DNA from: Ferruginibacter sp.
GTDB lineage: Bacteria; Bacteroidota; Bacteroidia; Chitinophagales; Chitinophagaceae
Length of the DNA stretch: 64,000 bases
Assembly: GCA_016786725.1 (NCBI GenBank)
Contig: JAEUVU010000010.1
Span: 1 to 64,000, forward strand
Reading direction: 5' to 3'
The notes under the pieces are model-generated. The model did no database searches. It saw only the letters and a list, made by a program, of their open reading frames with translations, and was not told the DNA's origin. Both the position numbers and the translations under genes were made by a program. Of the stretch, positions 15,146-24,292 are shown in pieces (the first letter of the stretch is position 1; each line of letters starts with the position of its first letter).

Positions 15146-16458
15146 TGAACGTTATCATTAAGCCTTCTGTTATTTCGGGAAATGTTGTGGCCCCTGCATC
15201 TAAAAGCAGTATGCAAAGGGCCTGTGCGCTTGCATTGCTGGCCGATGGAGAAACGGCTTTACTCAATCCCGGAAAAAGCAATGATGACCAGGCAGCACTT
15301 GCTATCATTCAAAAACTGGGGGCACAGGTTTTGAATAAAGAAGATGGCAGTTTAGAAATTAAAAGCCCTGGGATTATTTCATTGCAAGAAAAGGAAGGTG
15401 TTTTGAATTGTGGCGAAAGCGGCCTTGGTATCAGAATGTTCACACCCATTGCGGCACTATCATCCGAAGAAATTACCATTACCGGATCGGGAAGTTTATT
15501 GAACAGGCCCATGCATTTTTTTGATGAGATATTTCCCAAGCTGGGTATTTCAATTGAATCCAATAACGGCCATCTGCCCATAAAAATAGAAGGCCCGCTG
15601 CAGCCTGCTGATATTGCCATTGATGGTTCACTGAGTTCACAATATTTGACGGGCCTTTTAATTGCGTTTGCAAAGGCTGCAGTAAAACCGGTGACTATTT
15701 CGGTAAATAATTTAAAGAGCAAGCCTTACATTGATGTTACTTTACAGATGATGAAGCAGTTTGGATATGAGGTTGAGCATGATAATTATGAAAGGTTTTT
15801 GATCAAGCCATCCTCCGGCTTCGCTCAGGACCCGCAATATAATCCTTCGACTTCACTCAGGACTTATGAAGTAGAAGGTGACTGGAGTGGTGCTGCCTTC
15901 TTATTGGTTGCCGGTGCAATTGCCGGTGAAATAACAGTTACCGGTCTTAATGTTTTTTCAGCACAGGCAGATAAAGTAATATTAAGAGCATTGATGGAAT
16001 GCGGAGGAAATATTTCTATTGAGGAAGAACAAATAACAATTAACAATTCACTGATTACTGCATACAAGGCTTTTCATTTTAACGCAACGGATTGTCCGGA
16101 TCTTTTTCCACCGCTCGTTGCTTTGGCTGCGTATTGCAAAGGAACTACTGCAATAGAAGGAGTAAGCAGATTGCAGCACAAAGAAAGTAACCGTGCAATT
16201 ACATTACAGGAGGAATTTGCCAAAATGGGTGTTGAAATAATTTTGCAGGATGACCTGATGATGATAAAAGGCGGAAAAGGGGTAAAAGGGGCAAAAGTAT
16301 TTTCTCACCACGATCACCGCATTGCAATGGCCTGTGCGGTTGCTGCTTTGCAGGCGGATGGAGAAACGGTGATTGAAGATGCAGAAGCAGTAAATAAATC
16401 TTACCCGCAGTTTTATGAGCATTTGAAAATGCTCAATGCTAACGTATCTTTACAATAA
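15145..16458 (+). CDS. aroA: 5-enolpyruvylshikimate-3-phosphate synthase with a repeat-derived insertion
   Basis: AroA joins PEP and shikimate-3-phosphate. The 437-residue protein has the substrate motifs ASKSSMQRACALA (18-30), NCGESGLGIRMFT, SSQYLTGLL and HDHRIAMACAVAAL. The start is GTG at 15145, overlapping the aroB stop. Residues about 222-240 (PSSGFAQDPQ and NPSTSLRT) are encoded by two palindromic repeat units (15811-15862), placed between the conserved YERFLIK and YEVEGDWSGAAFLL segments. The frame is kept, so the enzyme is probably still functional; the insertion should lie in a surface loop. Confidence 0.93.
   Translation: MNVIIKPSVISGNVVAPASKSSMQRACALALLADGETALLNPGKSNDDQAALAIIQKLGAQVLNKEDGSLEIKSPGIISLQEKEGVLNCGESGLGIRMFTPIAALSSEEITITGSGSLLNRPMHFFDEIFPKLGISIESNNGHLPIKIEGPLQPADIAIDGSLSSQYLTGLLIAFAKAAVKPVTISVNNLKSKPYIDVTLQMMKQFGYEVEHDNYERFLIKPSSGFAQDPQYNPSTSLRTYEVEGDWSGAAFLLVAGAIAGEITVTGLNVFSAQADKVILRALMECGGNISIEEEQITINNSLITAYKAFHFNATDCPDLFPPLVALAAYCKGTTAIEGVSRLQHKESNRAITLQEEFAKMGVEIILQDDLMMIKGGKGVKGAKVFSHHDHRIAMACAVAALQADGETVIEDAEAVNKSYPQFYEHLKMLNANVSLQ
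15811..15862. repeat. Pair of palindromic repeats inside aroA
   Basis: Unit 1 is TCCT / CCGGCTTCGCTC / AGGA (15811-15830). Unit 2 is TCCT / TCGACTTCACTC / AGGA (15843-15862). Both are in direct orientation and in frame with aroA. They belong to the same family as the intergenic pair at 12909-12958. Confidence 0.9.
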
Positions 16459-16478
16459 TCAATTAAACAATTTAAGTT

Positions 16479-17489
16479 TTGAATTCTTTCGGACGCATAT
16501 TCCGCATACATATTTTTGGCGAATCGCATGGCGATTGCGTGGGGTTAACGATTGATGGTTGTCCTGCAGGCCTGCCGTTATCTATAGAAGATTTTGCCGA
16601 AGATATTGAAAGGAGAAAACCCGGCGCCAAAGGAACCACGCCCAGGAAAGAAGATGATACTCCCCAAATAAAAACAGGTTTGTTCAACGGCAAAACAACC
16701 GGTGCACCCATTACCATTTTATTTGAGAATAATAACACCCGCAGCGGCGACTATGAAAAACAACGTGCAATACCAAGGCCGGGCCATGCAGATTTTGTGG
16801 CATCAGCCAAATTTGGCGGTAATGAAGATTACCGCGGCAGCGGCCATTTCAGCGGCAGATTAACAGTATGTTTGGTGGCTGCAGGAGTAATTGCAAAACG
16901 CCTCCTCCTAACCTCCTCCAAAGGAGGAGGAACAATTGTGCAATCTGTTATCACCGAAATTGGCGGCGAGACAGATTTAGAAAAAGGGCTGCAAAAAGCT
17001 ATTGATGCAAAAGACAGTATTGGCGGTATTATTGAGTGTAAAGTTAGCGGCCTGCCTGTTGGGTTGGGGGAGCCTTTTTTTGATTCGGCAGAATCTTTAA
17101 TCAGCCATGCCGTATTTGCCATACCGGCGGTTAAGGCAATAGAATTTGGGACAGGTTTTGCTGCGGCGAAAATGTTTGGAAGCGATCACAACGATGTCAT
17201 TGCAGATAAGACCGGTAAAACATCTACCAATCATGCAGGTGGTATTGTGGGCGGTATCACCAATGGCAACGAACTTATCTTTCGCATTGCTGTCAAGCCA
17301 ACATCATCTACACCTAAAGAGCAGCATACTTTAAATATTGAAACCAATTCAGTAGAAAATTTTTCTGTTAAAGGCCGACACGATCTTTGCATAGCTTTGC
17401 GGGTGCCGGTTGTACTGGAAGCTGTAACTGCTTTTGTTTTAGCCGACCTGATGTTGCTGGAACAAAAAATGCCCCGTATTATTTACTGA
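16479..17489 (+). CDS. aroC: Chorismate synthase with a repeat-derived segment
   Basis: AroC removes phosphate from EPSP to give chorismate, using reduced FMN. The 336-residue protein opens with the signature IFGESHGDCVGLTIDG. RPGHADFVASAKFGG and DHNDVIADKTGKTSTNHAGG follow, and VVLEAVTAFVLADL is near the C-terminus. The start is TTG at 16479, directly before the conserved NSFGRIFRIHIFGE. Residues about 142-152 (LLLTSSKGGGT) come from a short palindrome (16901-16930). It is the last gene of the operon and overlaps the convergent DinB gene by 7 bp. Confidence 0.93.
   Translation: MNSFGRIFRIHIFGESHGDCVGLTIDGCPAGLPLSIEDFAEDIERRKPGAKGTTPRKEDDTPQIKTGLFNGKTTGAPITILFENNNTRSGDYEKQRAIPRPGHADFVASAKFGGNEDYRGSGHFSGRLTVCLVAAGVIAKRLLLTSSKGGGTIVQSVITEIGGETDLEKGLQKAIDAKDSIGGIIECKVSGLPVGLGEPFFDSAESLISHAVFAIPAVKAIEFGTGFAAAKMFGSDHNDVIADKTGKTSTNHAGGIVGGITNGNELIFRIAVKPTSSTPKEQHTLNIETNSVENFSVKGRHDLCIALRVPVVLEAVTAFVLADLMLLEQKMPRIIY
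16901..16930. repeat. Palindromic repeat inside aroC
   Basis: CCTCCTCC (16912-16919), loop AAA, GGAGGAGG (16923-16930), preceded by a further CCTCCTCCTA at 16901. The palindrome is translated in frame as part of LLLTSSKGGGT. From memory, similar short G/C-rich palindromes are common in Bacteroidota genomes. Confidence 0.75.
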
Positions 17490-17929
17490 TCAAGCAACCG
17501 CCGGTGATAATTTATCTGCCCAAGGTGGTAAGTTAAATGTGTGGTGAGGTGCATGAGCATGAAAAGTGTTGTTACCTTATGTTCAAAAACCTGAACCGGA
17601 AATTCTTTTTCAAGATCCTGCTCTTCAAGTTTATCCAAACTGCTTTTGATTATCAGTCTGCAGTTTTCAATATTCAAAACCAGGTCCTGCCTCGGTATGT
17701 TTTTTAAACTGAACTCATCATCTCTGTGCCTTATGTAACCAGTATTCCCCAATGTTGCACCTATATAATAGTTCAGATTGCCGAGCAGGTGCAGGCACAG
17801 GTTTCCTGCGGTATTGTTGATGCCTTCTTTAACAATCCATAGGTTGTCTTCATCTTTATACAATTCAATTTCCTTTTTTAGCCGTTGAAGGTCTCTTTCA
17901 AAAAGCTCAGTTAAAGTAACTGTAACCAT
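17483..17929 (-). CDS. DinB-like four-helix bundle protein
   Basis: A 148-residue protein predicted to be all alpha. The pattern of His residues (NLCLHLLGNLNYYIGATL near the middle, MHLTTHLTYHLGQINYHRRLL at the C-terminus) fits the metal-binding triad of the DinB/YfiT-like superfamily. Members include thiol-dependent enzymes and proteins of unknown role, so no reaction is assigned. It is convergent with aroC and overlaps its end. Confidence 0.75.
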   Translation of the reverse strand: MVTVTLTELFERDLQRLKKEIELYKDEDNLWIVKEGINNTAGNLCLHLLGNLNYYIGATLGNTGYIRHRDDEFSLKNIPRQDLVLNIENCRLIIKSSLDKLEEQDLEKEFPVQVFEHKVTTLFMLMHLTTHLTYHLGQINYHRRLLDQ

Positions 17930-18086
17930 ATTTTTTCTATTTTTTTTTACGTTTTTTAAATCATATAAAAACTTCTGTGTAAAAGAGGAGCAATTGCAAA
18001 CGAATTATTATCTTGTTGCAGGTATTTGCCTCATTGCTATCGGTTTTGAATACAGTTTAACAAGTTACAAATATTTTACCCGATAT

Positions 18087-19790
18087 ATGTCATACCCACT
18101 AAACCTATGCAGGTGTTTTTTTATCTGTAGTATTTTCCTGGCATTGTCGTGCAATGATCGCAGCAAAAAGGAAGATAAAGGCGTTGTTACAAAGCCTGGC
18201 GACATGAATGAGAAATTGGCTGATCAGGTAAAAGCAGCATTGGATAAAACTACCGCAAATACAGGCAGGCTTGATGACAGTACCCAATTGATATCTTACC
18301 ATATCGTAGAGCAATTCTATAAAAAAAATGACTATGCCCCGGTATGGAGCAGCGCTGCAAAATGGCAGCCGCTGGGCGATTCCCTTTACAATTTTATTAA
18401 GGATGCAGAGAACGAAGGGTTGTTTCCCAATGATTATCATTTCAGGCATTTGAAGGTACTGAGAGATAAATTAGACAGGGATTCGCTTGCAAGGCTGAAT
18501 GCACAGTTGTGGACGAGAGCAGAAATTTTGCTTACTGATGGTTTTATGCACCTTATAAAAGACCTGAAACAGGGAAGGCTGCAGCCCGACAGCTTATCAT
18601 TGAACAAAGATTCGGTGCTGGTTGATAAATTTTTTATTGCCACATTAAATGGCCTGACAGAGAAAAAAAACTTTACAGGAACACTGGTCTCACTTCAACC
18701 CAAACATAAAAACTACTGGGAGCTTAAAAAGGGGATTAAAAAATTTGTGGACAGTATGGACAGGCGTGTTTTCACCCATATTGTTTATCCTTTTAAAAGG
18801 GGCGATGCAAAAGATTCACTTTACTTTATAAAGCTTTTACAAAAAAGACTAACAGAAAGTAATTGCATGCAGCCAGGTATAAAGCAACCCGACTCTGCAA
18901 CCCTGGCAACAGCCATCAAAAAATACCAGCTGCAAAAAGGGCTTGCTGCTGATGGCAAATACGGCAGAAATTTAATCAACACACTCAACAGCAATGATGC
19001 TGAAAGGTTCAAGCGCATAGCCATTACGCTAGACAGGTATAAACAATTGCCCGCTAAAATGCCTGCCAAATATATCTGGGTAAACCTGCCCGGATATTAC
19101 CTGCATGTTATTAATGCAGATACTGTGGTTTTTGAATCTAAAGTGATATGCGGCAGGCCCGAGACCAGGACGCCATTGCTTACATCGGAGATATCGGATA
19201 TCATCACTTACCCTACCTGGACTGTTCCAACCAGCATTATTGTAAAGCAATACCTGCCCAGGCTTAAAAACAACCCCCATTACATTTCACGCCTGGGATT
19301 GAAATTATTAAACGGCAAGGGTGAAGCCATCAGCCCGGGTTCGGTTAACTGGAGCAAATACTCCCGTGGTATCCCGTACAGGATAGTGCAGGGCAGCGGC
19401 GATAATAATTCGCTGGGTGTTATCAAATTTAATTTTGATAATCCTTATGCTGTTTATCTGCATGATACCAATCAACGGTATCTTTTCAAAAATGCTTCCC
19501 GTGCATTAAGCCACGGTTGTGTACGTGTACAGGAGTGGCAAAAACTTGCATACTATATTGCTGATAATGACAGCATGCTCAGCAAAAGAAACGATACACT
19601 GAGGTATACATCAGACTCGATTAAAAACTGGATAGCCAATAAAGAACGCCATATGATAGATGTAAAAAATCATATTCCATTATACATCCGTTATTTTTCG
19701 TGCGAAGGGAAAAACGGTGAAGTGAAATTTTATGAAGACATATATGGGGAAGACCGGCAGCTTATGGAAAAATACTTTTCTAAAAGATGA
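18087..19790 (+). CDS. L,D-transpeptidase (YcbB-like), putative lipoprotein
   Basis: The enzyme forms 3-3 cross-links in peptidoglycan or attaches proteins to it. The frame opens at a TTG (17994), but the ATG at 18087 gives a proper signal sequence with lipobox IFLALSC, so I prefer a 567-residue lipoprotein. Order of domains: a scaffold region, a PG_binding_1 segment (KKYQLQKGLAADGKYG), then a YkuD catalytic domain with SHGCVRVQEW carrying the nucleophilic cysteine. The layout and size match YcbB-type L,D-transpeptidases. The rlpA-like gene follows 27 bp later. Confidence 0.87.
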   Translation: MSYPLNLCRCFFICSIFLALSCNDRSKKEDKGVVTKPGDMNEKLADQVKAALDKTTANTGRLDDSTQLISYHIVEQFYKKNDYAPVWSSAAKWQPLGDSLYNFIKDAENEGLFPNDYHFRHLKVLRDKLDRDSLARLNAQLWTRAEILLTDGFMHLIKDLKQGRLQPDSLSLNKDSVLVDKFFIATLNGLTEKKNFTGTLVSLQPKHKNYWELKKGIKKFVDSMDRRVFTHIVYPFKRGDAKDSLYFIKLLQKRLTESNCMQPGIKQPDSATLATAIKKYQLQKGLAADGKYGRNLINTLNSNDAERFKRIAITLDRYKQLPAKMPAKYIWVNLPGYYLHVINADTVVFESKVICGRPETRTPLLTSEISDIITYPTWTVPTSIIVKQYLPRLKNNPHYISRLGLKLLNGKGEAISPGSVNWSKYSRGIPYRIVQGSGDNNSLGVIKFNFDNPYAVYLHDTNQRYLFKNASRALSHGCVRVQEWQKLAYYIADNDSMLSKRNDTLRYTSDSIKNWIANKERHMIDVKNHIPLYIRYFSCEGKNGEVKFYEDIYGEDRQLMEKYFSKR

Positions 19791-19817
19791 GGCCTGAAAA
19801 TTATGTTACCTTTATAA

Positions 19818-20273
19818 ATGCTTATGAGAATACTACCTGCCGGATACAACTGTAAACTTGGGTGTTTTGCAGTTATTTTATCCTGTTGTTTTATTTCATC
19901 TCCACAGCTTGCTGCTCAAAACAATGATACCCCTGGGAAAACCAGCACCCAAAAAGCAACCAAAGTTTTTTATGGTCAGGCCAGTTATTATGCCAATAAA
20001 TTTAACGGCAGGCGTACAGCAAGCGGCGAAATTTTTGATCAAAAAAAATTAACCTGTGCCTGTAATGTTCTTCCGTTGGGTACGCTCATAAAAGTGACCA
20101 ATTTGAGAAACAGGCGCACGGTAACTGTAAAAGTTAACGACCGCATTCATCCCAAAATGAAAAGAGTGGTAGATCTGTCAAGAGCAGCTGCTGAAAAGCT
20201 GGGATTCATTTCCGGAGGGTTAACAAGGGTAAAAGTAGAGGTGGTGGGTAAAAAAGCAATCCCATGGCGATAG
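19818..20273 (+). CDS. RlpA-like septal-ring protein (double-psi beta-barrel)
   Basis: A secreted 151-residue protein: a signal peptide (about 1-34, ending PQLAAQ) followed by one DPBB domain. The motifs ASYYANKFNGRRTASGE, LPLGTLIKVTN and VKVNDRIHPK are those of RlpA, including the conserved Asp of the lytic transglycosylase site. No SPOR domain follows, so septal targeting may differ from Gram-negative model RlpA. It is co-oriented with the L,D-transpeptidase upstream, a consistent cell-wall context. Confidence 0.85.
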   Translation: MLMRILPAGYNCKLGCFAVILSCCFISSPQLAAQNNDTPGKTSTQKATKVFYGQASYYANKFNGRRTASGEIFDQKKLTCACNVLPLGTLIKVTNLRNRRTVTVKVNDRIHPKMKRVVDLSRAAAEKLGFISGGLTRVKVEVVGKKAIPWR

Positions 20274-20387
20274 TATATACGTTTTTTGCCATATCGGTTG
20301 ATTTTTGGGGGATAATATAATTGTAATAATATTTTATGTTTTGGAGTTAAGCAGCTATTTTTGTTGCGATTTAGAAAATTAACTATT

Positions 20388-21719
20388 ATGAAGAAAATCT
20401 TATTATTATTGATAGGTATGGGCCTGTTTGTATCGTCTTTTGCACAAGGGGAATACAAGAAAAGGCCATCATTCGGGATTCATTATTTTCTGAATGATTT
20501 TAAAACAGCGCAAAGTGTTCGCAGCATAGGGTTAGCCAATACCATCAACTCTCATAAATGGCATAAAACCAATAACATGACGGCAGGAATGGCAATCAGT
20601 TACCTGCAGGGAATGAACAATAACCTGGATTTTGTGGGAACCCTCTCCGGATCTTTTTTGAAATATCCAAATTCAAAAGTGATTGCCACCGACAATATTT
20701 TATTGCTGGAAGGTGCTGCTACGCTTAATTTAAAACTGTTGTCTGATAAGTATATTCTGAACCCATTCATAACTGCCGGTATAGGTGGTTCCAAGTTCGG
20801 CGGTTACTATGCAGCTTTTGTACCGCTTGGGATAGGCGCCCAGGTAAAAATTGTGGATGAGGTTTATTTACTGCTTAATTCTCAATACCGTGTGCCTGTA
20901 ACAGAAAATGCATCCTATCATTTTTATCATAGCCTGGGTGTGGCAGCTCCTTTATTCAAGAAGCCTGAACCTGCTCCGGTAGTAGTTCCTGTACCCGTTG
21001 TTGAACCACCAAAAGACAGGGATGGGGACGGAGTGCTGGATTCGCTTGATAATTGTCCTGATGTGCCGGGCCTTGCTTCTTTGGCTGGTTGCCCCGACAG
21101 GGATGGCGATGGTATCATTGATTCAGAAGATAAATGTCCTGATGTACCGGGATTGGCCCGTTACCAGGGTTGCCCGATACCTGATACTGATAAAGATGGT
21201 ATCAATGATGAAGTTGATAAATGCCCGACCGTTCCGGGATTGGCCCGTTACCAGGGTTGCCCGATACCTGATACTGATGGCGATGGTGTAAATGATGAAG
21301 AAGATAAGTGTATCAATGAAAAAGGCCCGGCTTCAAACTATGGTTGTCCTGAAATCAGTATTGATATCATCAAGCGGGTTAACCTGGCTGCTAAAAATGT
21401 ATTTTTTGCAACTGCAAGCGATAAGTTATTAAAGCAATCAAACAAAAGGTTAGATGATGTGGTTACCATCTTAAATGAAAACCCATCATTTAAAGTACAG
21501 ATAGATGGCCATACTGATTCACAGGGTAAAGATGAATACAACCTGGATCTTTCCAACCGCAGGGCCGCTTCAGTAAAAGCTTACTTGGTTAGTAAAGGCA
21601 TAGCGGAAAGCCGTTTATCATCTACCGGTTATGGCGAAACCAAACCAATTGCAGATAATACAAAAGCTGCAGGCCGTGCCCAAAACAGGAGGGTGGAAAT
21701 GACGTTGAGTAACTATTAA
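20388..21719 (+). CDS. OmpA-family outer-membrane protein with thrombospondin type-3 repeats
   Basis: A cell-envelope protein of 443 residues from the ATG at 20388, which gives the signal peptide MKKILLLLIGMGLFVSSFAQ. Residues about 20-190 resemble an outer-membrane beta-barrel. A Pro/Val-rich linker is followed by four Ca-binding TSP3 repeats (DRDGDGVLDSLDNCPD type). The OmpA C-domain comes last (VQIDGHTDSQGKDEYNLDLS), which binds peptidoglycan. Two TSP3 units share an identical 45-bp DNA segment. A strong terminator follows. Confidence 0.9.
   Translation: MKKILLLLIGMGLFVSSFAQGEYKKRPSFGIHYFLNDFKTAQSVRSIGLANTINSHKWHKTNNMTAGMAISYLQGMNNNLDFVGTLSGSFLKYPNSKVIATDNILLLEGAATLNLKLLSDKYILNPFITAGIGGSKFGGYYAAFVPLGIGAQVKIVDEVYLLLNSQYRVPVTENASYHFYHSLGVAAPLFKKPEPAPVVVPVPVVEPPKDRDGDGVLDSLDNCPDVPGLASLAGCPDRDGDGIIDSEDKCPDVPGLARYQGCPIPDTDKDGINDEVDKCPTVPGLARYQGCPIPDTDGDGVNDEEDKCINEKGPASNYGCPEISIDIIKRVNLAAKNVFFATASDKLLKQSNKRLDDVVTILNENPSFKVQIDGHTDSQGKDEYNLDLSNRRAASVKAYLVSKGIAESRLSSTGYGETKPIADNTKAAGRAQNRRVEMTLSNY
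21147..21278 (+). repeat. Direct repeat within TSP3 region
   Basis: An identical 45-bp segment occurs at 21147-21191 and 21234-21278, offset 87 bp (29 codons). It encodes the linker GLARYQGCPIPDTD of consecutive TSP3 units. The exact identity points to recent duplication or gene conversion inside the gene. Confidence 0.9.
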
Positions 21720-21738
21720 AAGCGTTAATGTTATTAAT

Positions 21739-21772
21739 AAAGAAGCCCCGGGTATTTGCCCGGGGCTTCTTT
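21739..21772 (+). terminator. Intrinsic terminator after the OmpA gene
   Basis: AAAGAAGCCCCGGG (21739-21752) and CCCGGGGCTTCTTT (21759-21772) form a perfect 14-bp stem with a 6-nt loop and a T-rich tail. Confidence 0.93.
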
Positions 21773-21795
21773 ATATAGTAAAAACCTGTAAATTC

Positions 21796-24252
21796 ATGTC
21801 ACAAAACTACCCAATGCAAAAAACTATCTTTAAATGCTGCTTTACTTTAATTGCAGTATGTGTTGCATTTGAAGCCCGGGCCCAGGCGATTGAAAGCAGT
21901 ATCAATTTATATGGTATAAATTTCCCTCAGGAAAAAATTCATATTCATTTTGATAAAGAATCTTACCTGCCAGGCGAAACAATCTGGTTTAAGGCATATA
22001 CTTTTGAAGAGAATCTTCCCTCTGAACGCAGTACTAATCTTTATGTAGCGCTTTATGATGAATATGGAAAACTTCTGCAACAAAGAATCAGTCCCTTGTT
22101 CAAAGGTACAAGTGATGGGCATTTTGATATACCCGACAGTTTACCTTCTTCACAATTAATATGCAGGGCTTACACTGCCTGGATGCTGAATTTTGATACC
22201 ACGATGCTGTTCAGCCGGGCTATAAAGATTATCGGGAATAAAAATGATTCCATTATTAAATCCGGTAAAACTGTAAGTCTTCATTTTTTTGCTGAAGGGG
22301 GTGATGTAATTGAAGGTGTAGTTAATACCATTGCATTTAAGGCCAACTATAATGACGGATCGCCCTTTTTTACTGACGGAGTGATCAAAAAACAGGAAAC
22401 AGGAGAGGTGATGATGCCATTAACAATTATGCATGATGGAATGGGAAAATTTGATCTTGAATTTCAACCCGGCAACAGGTATTATGCGGAATGGCTTGAT
22501 AATACAGGTGTAAAAATGCAGACCATGCTGCCGGATGCAAAACCAACAGGTGTTTCCTTAAAGGTTTCGGTACAAAAAGACAGACTGTACTTTAACCTGC
22601 AAAACAAAACCGGCACCGACTCGCTGCATATAGTAATGTACATGTATCAAAAAGTATTTTATAAAACGAATATTGCAGTAAAGGCAGGAGAACCATTTAC
22701 AGCCATGGTACCAGTTAGCGGCCTGCCATCAGGTACCATGCAACTGACTGTTTTTGATGCCGGCTGGAACCCGGTTGCAGAGCGGGTAGCTTTTATTAAC
22801 AACAACAATTTTACAATCAATGCGGCTGCAAACACTGTTGAAATAAACACGGGTAAAAGAAATAAAAACGTACTTGAAATATTAGTTGCAGATACAGTTC
22901 CTGCAAACATGTCTTTAAGTATTACAGATGCGGATATGAACAATGAAATAGCTTCAAATACAATTGTAAGCGATTTTTTGCTGAAGGGAGATGTAAAAGG
23001 TTATATACACAACCCTGCTTTTTATTTTACAAATAATGCAGATGCTTCATTAAAAAGCAAACTGGACCTGGTAATGCTCACCCACGGATGGCGCCGGTAC
23101 AACTGGACAGATATGATGGTACAGAAAACCCCTGCCGTAAAATTTTTGCCTGATGAATACCTTGGAGTTTACGGACAGATAACTAAAACTGTAATGGATA
23201 CCATGCGTAAAGATGAAACTGTGAACCTGGTTGTTAAAACTGCAGACAGTGCCAGTTATTTCTATTCTATAAAGCCAGAGCGCACAGGAATACTGAAGCA
23301 AACGGGACTTGTGTTTTACGATTCGGCCAGAATTTACTTTTCTTTTAATAAAAATAAAGTAATCAACAACCAGATAGCTTTCAGCAAATTTAATTTTACC
23401 AAACCTTTGTTGCACCCGATAAGTAATTACAAAGACCTGCTTATAAAAGATGCAGCGGTAGCTGATTTTGATACCCATGCTTCACTTTATCAATATTATC
23501 TTACAAGCGACAGTATTAAAAAATTTAACAAAGAGCAAACTTTAAAAAGCGTAGTTGTAAAAAGCAGAGCCCGCCGTACCAACTGGCAAAATGATCCGCT
23601 TGTAAAGATGGACGAGCGGTATGCAAGTGGTATGTTTACTGGTGGGGCTACAGGATATGCATTTGATGTACTGCACGATGAAAAAGCGTGGACAAAACCG
23701 GATATTTATAATTATATACGGGGAACCATGCCAAGTTTACTTATCGGTAATTTTAACCTTACAAATGGCCGGTCTTTAACTTACAATGGTAAAACAGTTT
23801 TAATTTATATTGATGAGCATGAAATGACCACAAGCGATCTTGAAAATTTAAGCCTTTCACAGGTTGCTTATATAAAACTGATCCCTTATTTTTTAGGCAG
23901 TGGCCCCGAAGCAGGGGGCGCAGGCCTTCAACCGGCGCTATCGGTTTATACAAGAAAAGGCGATGACCTCATTGACCGCAGGCCTACTGATAAAGACCTT
24001 GGGATGGTAAAAATAGCCGGTTATTCCCCTTTCAAAGAGTTTTATTCGCCTGATTACTCACAAAGCAATACCGAAACCGCTACTGATGCCCGAACAACTT
24101 TAATCTGGGTGCCTTATATTTTAACTGATAAAAATAACCGTAAAGTGCCGGTCACTTTTTACAATAATGATTTTACAAAAAGAATGCGTGTTATTTTAGA
24201 AGGGATCAATGATGAAGGGAAAATGATCCGTATCGAAAAAATTATAGAGTGA
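21796..24252 (+). CDS. Secreted MG2-like protein with C-terminal plug-like region, function unknown
   Basis: An 818-residue exported protein. The ATG at 21814 gives the better signal peptide (about 24 residues, ending FEARAQ). Just after it comes a macroglobulin MG2-like strand motif, KIHIHFDKESYLPGETIWFKAYTF, found in a large Bacteroidota family. Several beta-domains follow. The C-terminal third (about 580-700) resembles a TonB receptor plug (SVVVKSRARRTNW, then GRSLTYNGKTVLIYIDE), but no barrel follows. The family is common next to TonB systems but has no assigned reaction. Role not assigned. Confidence 0.7.
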   Translation: MSQNYPMQKTIFKCCFTLIAVCVAFEARAQAIESSINLYGINFPQEKIHIHFDKESYLPGETIWFKAYTFEENLPSERSTNLYVALYDEYGKLLQQRISPLFKGTSDGHFDIPDSLPSSQLICRAYTAWMLNFDTTMLFSRAIKIIGNKNDSIIKSGKTVSLHFFAEGGDVIEGVVNTIAFKANYNDGSPFFTDGVIKKQETGEVMMPLTIMHDGMGKFDLEFQPGNRYYAEWLDNTGVKMQTMLPDAKPTGVSLKVSVQKDRLYFNLQNKTGTDSLHIVMYMYQKVFYKTNIAVKAGEPFTAMVPVSGLPSGTMQLTVFDAGWNPVAERVAFINNNNFTINAAANTVEINTGKRNKNVLEILVADTVPANMSLSITDADMNNEIASNTIVSDFLLKGDVKGYIHNPAFYFTNNADASLKSKLDLVMLTHGWRRYNWTDMMVQKTPAVKFLPDEYLGVYGQITKTVMDTMRKDETVNLVVKTADSASYFYSIKPERTGILKQTGLVFYDSARIYFSFNKNKVINNQIAFSKFNFTKPLLHPISNYKDLLIKDAAVADFDTHASLYQYYLTSDSIKKFNKEQTLKSVVVKSRARRTNWQNDPLVKMDERYASGMFTGGATGYAFDVLHDEKAWTKPDIYNYIRGTMPSLLIGNFNLTNGRSLTYNGKTVLIYIDEHEMTTSDLENLSLSQVAYIKLIPYFLGSGPEAGGAGLQPALSVYTRKGDDLIDRRPTDKDLGMVKIAGYSPFKEFYSPDYSQSNTETATDARTTLIWVPYILTDKNNRKVPVTFYNNDFTKRMRVILEGINDEGKMIRIEKIIE

Positions 24253-24253
24253 G

Positions 24254-24291
24254 TTTTATTCCGGTGAATTGAAAAATTCACCGGAATAAAA
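24254..24291. terminator. Bidirectional terminator with GAAA tetraloop
   Basis: A perfect 17-bp stem: left arm 24254-24270 begins TTTTATTCCGG, right arm 24275-24291 ends CCGGAATAAAA, with a GAAA tetraloop between. It separates the convergent MG2-like and PBP1A genes. Confidence 0.93.
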
Positions 24292-24292
24292 A

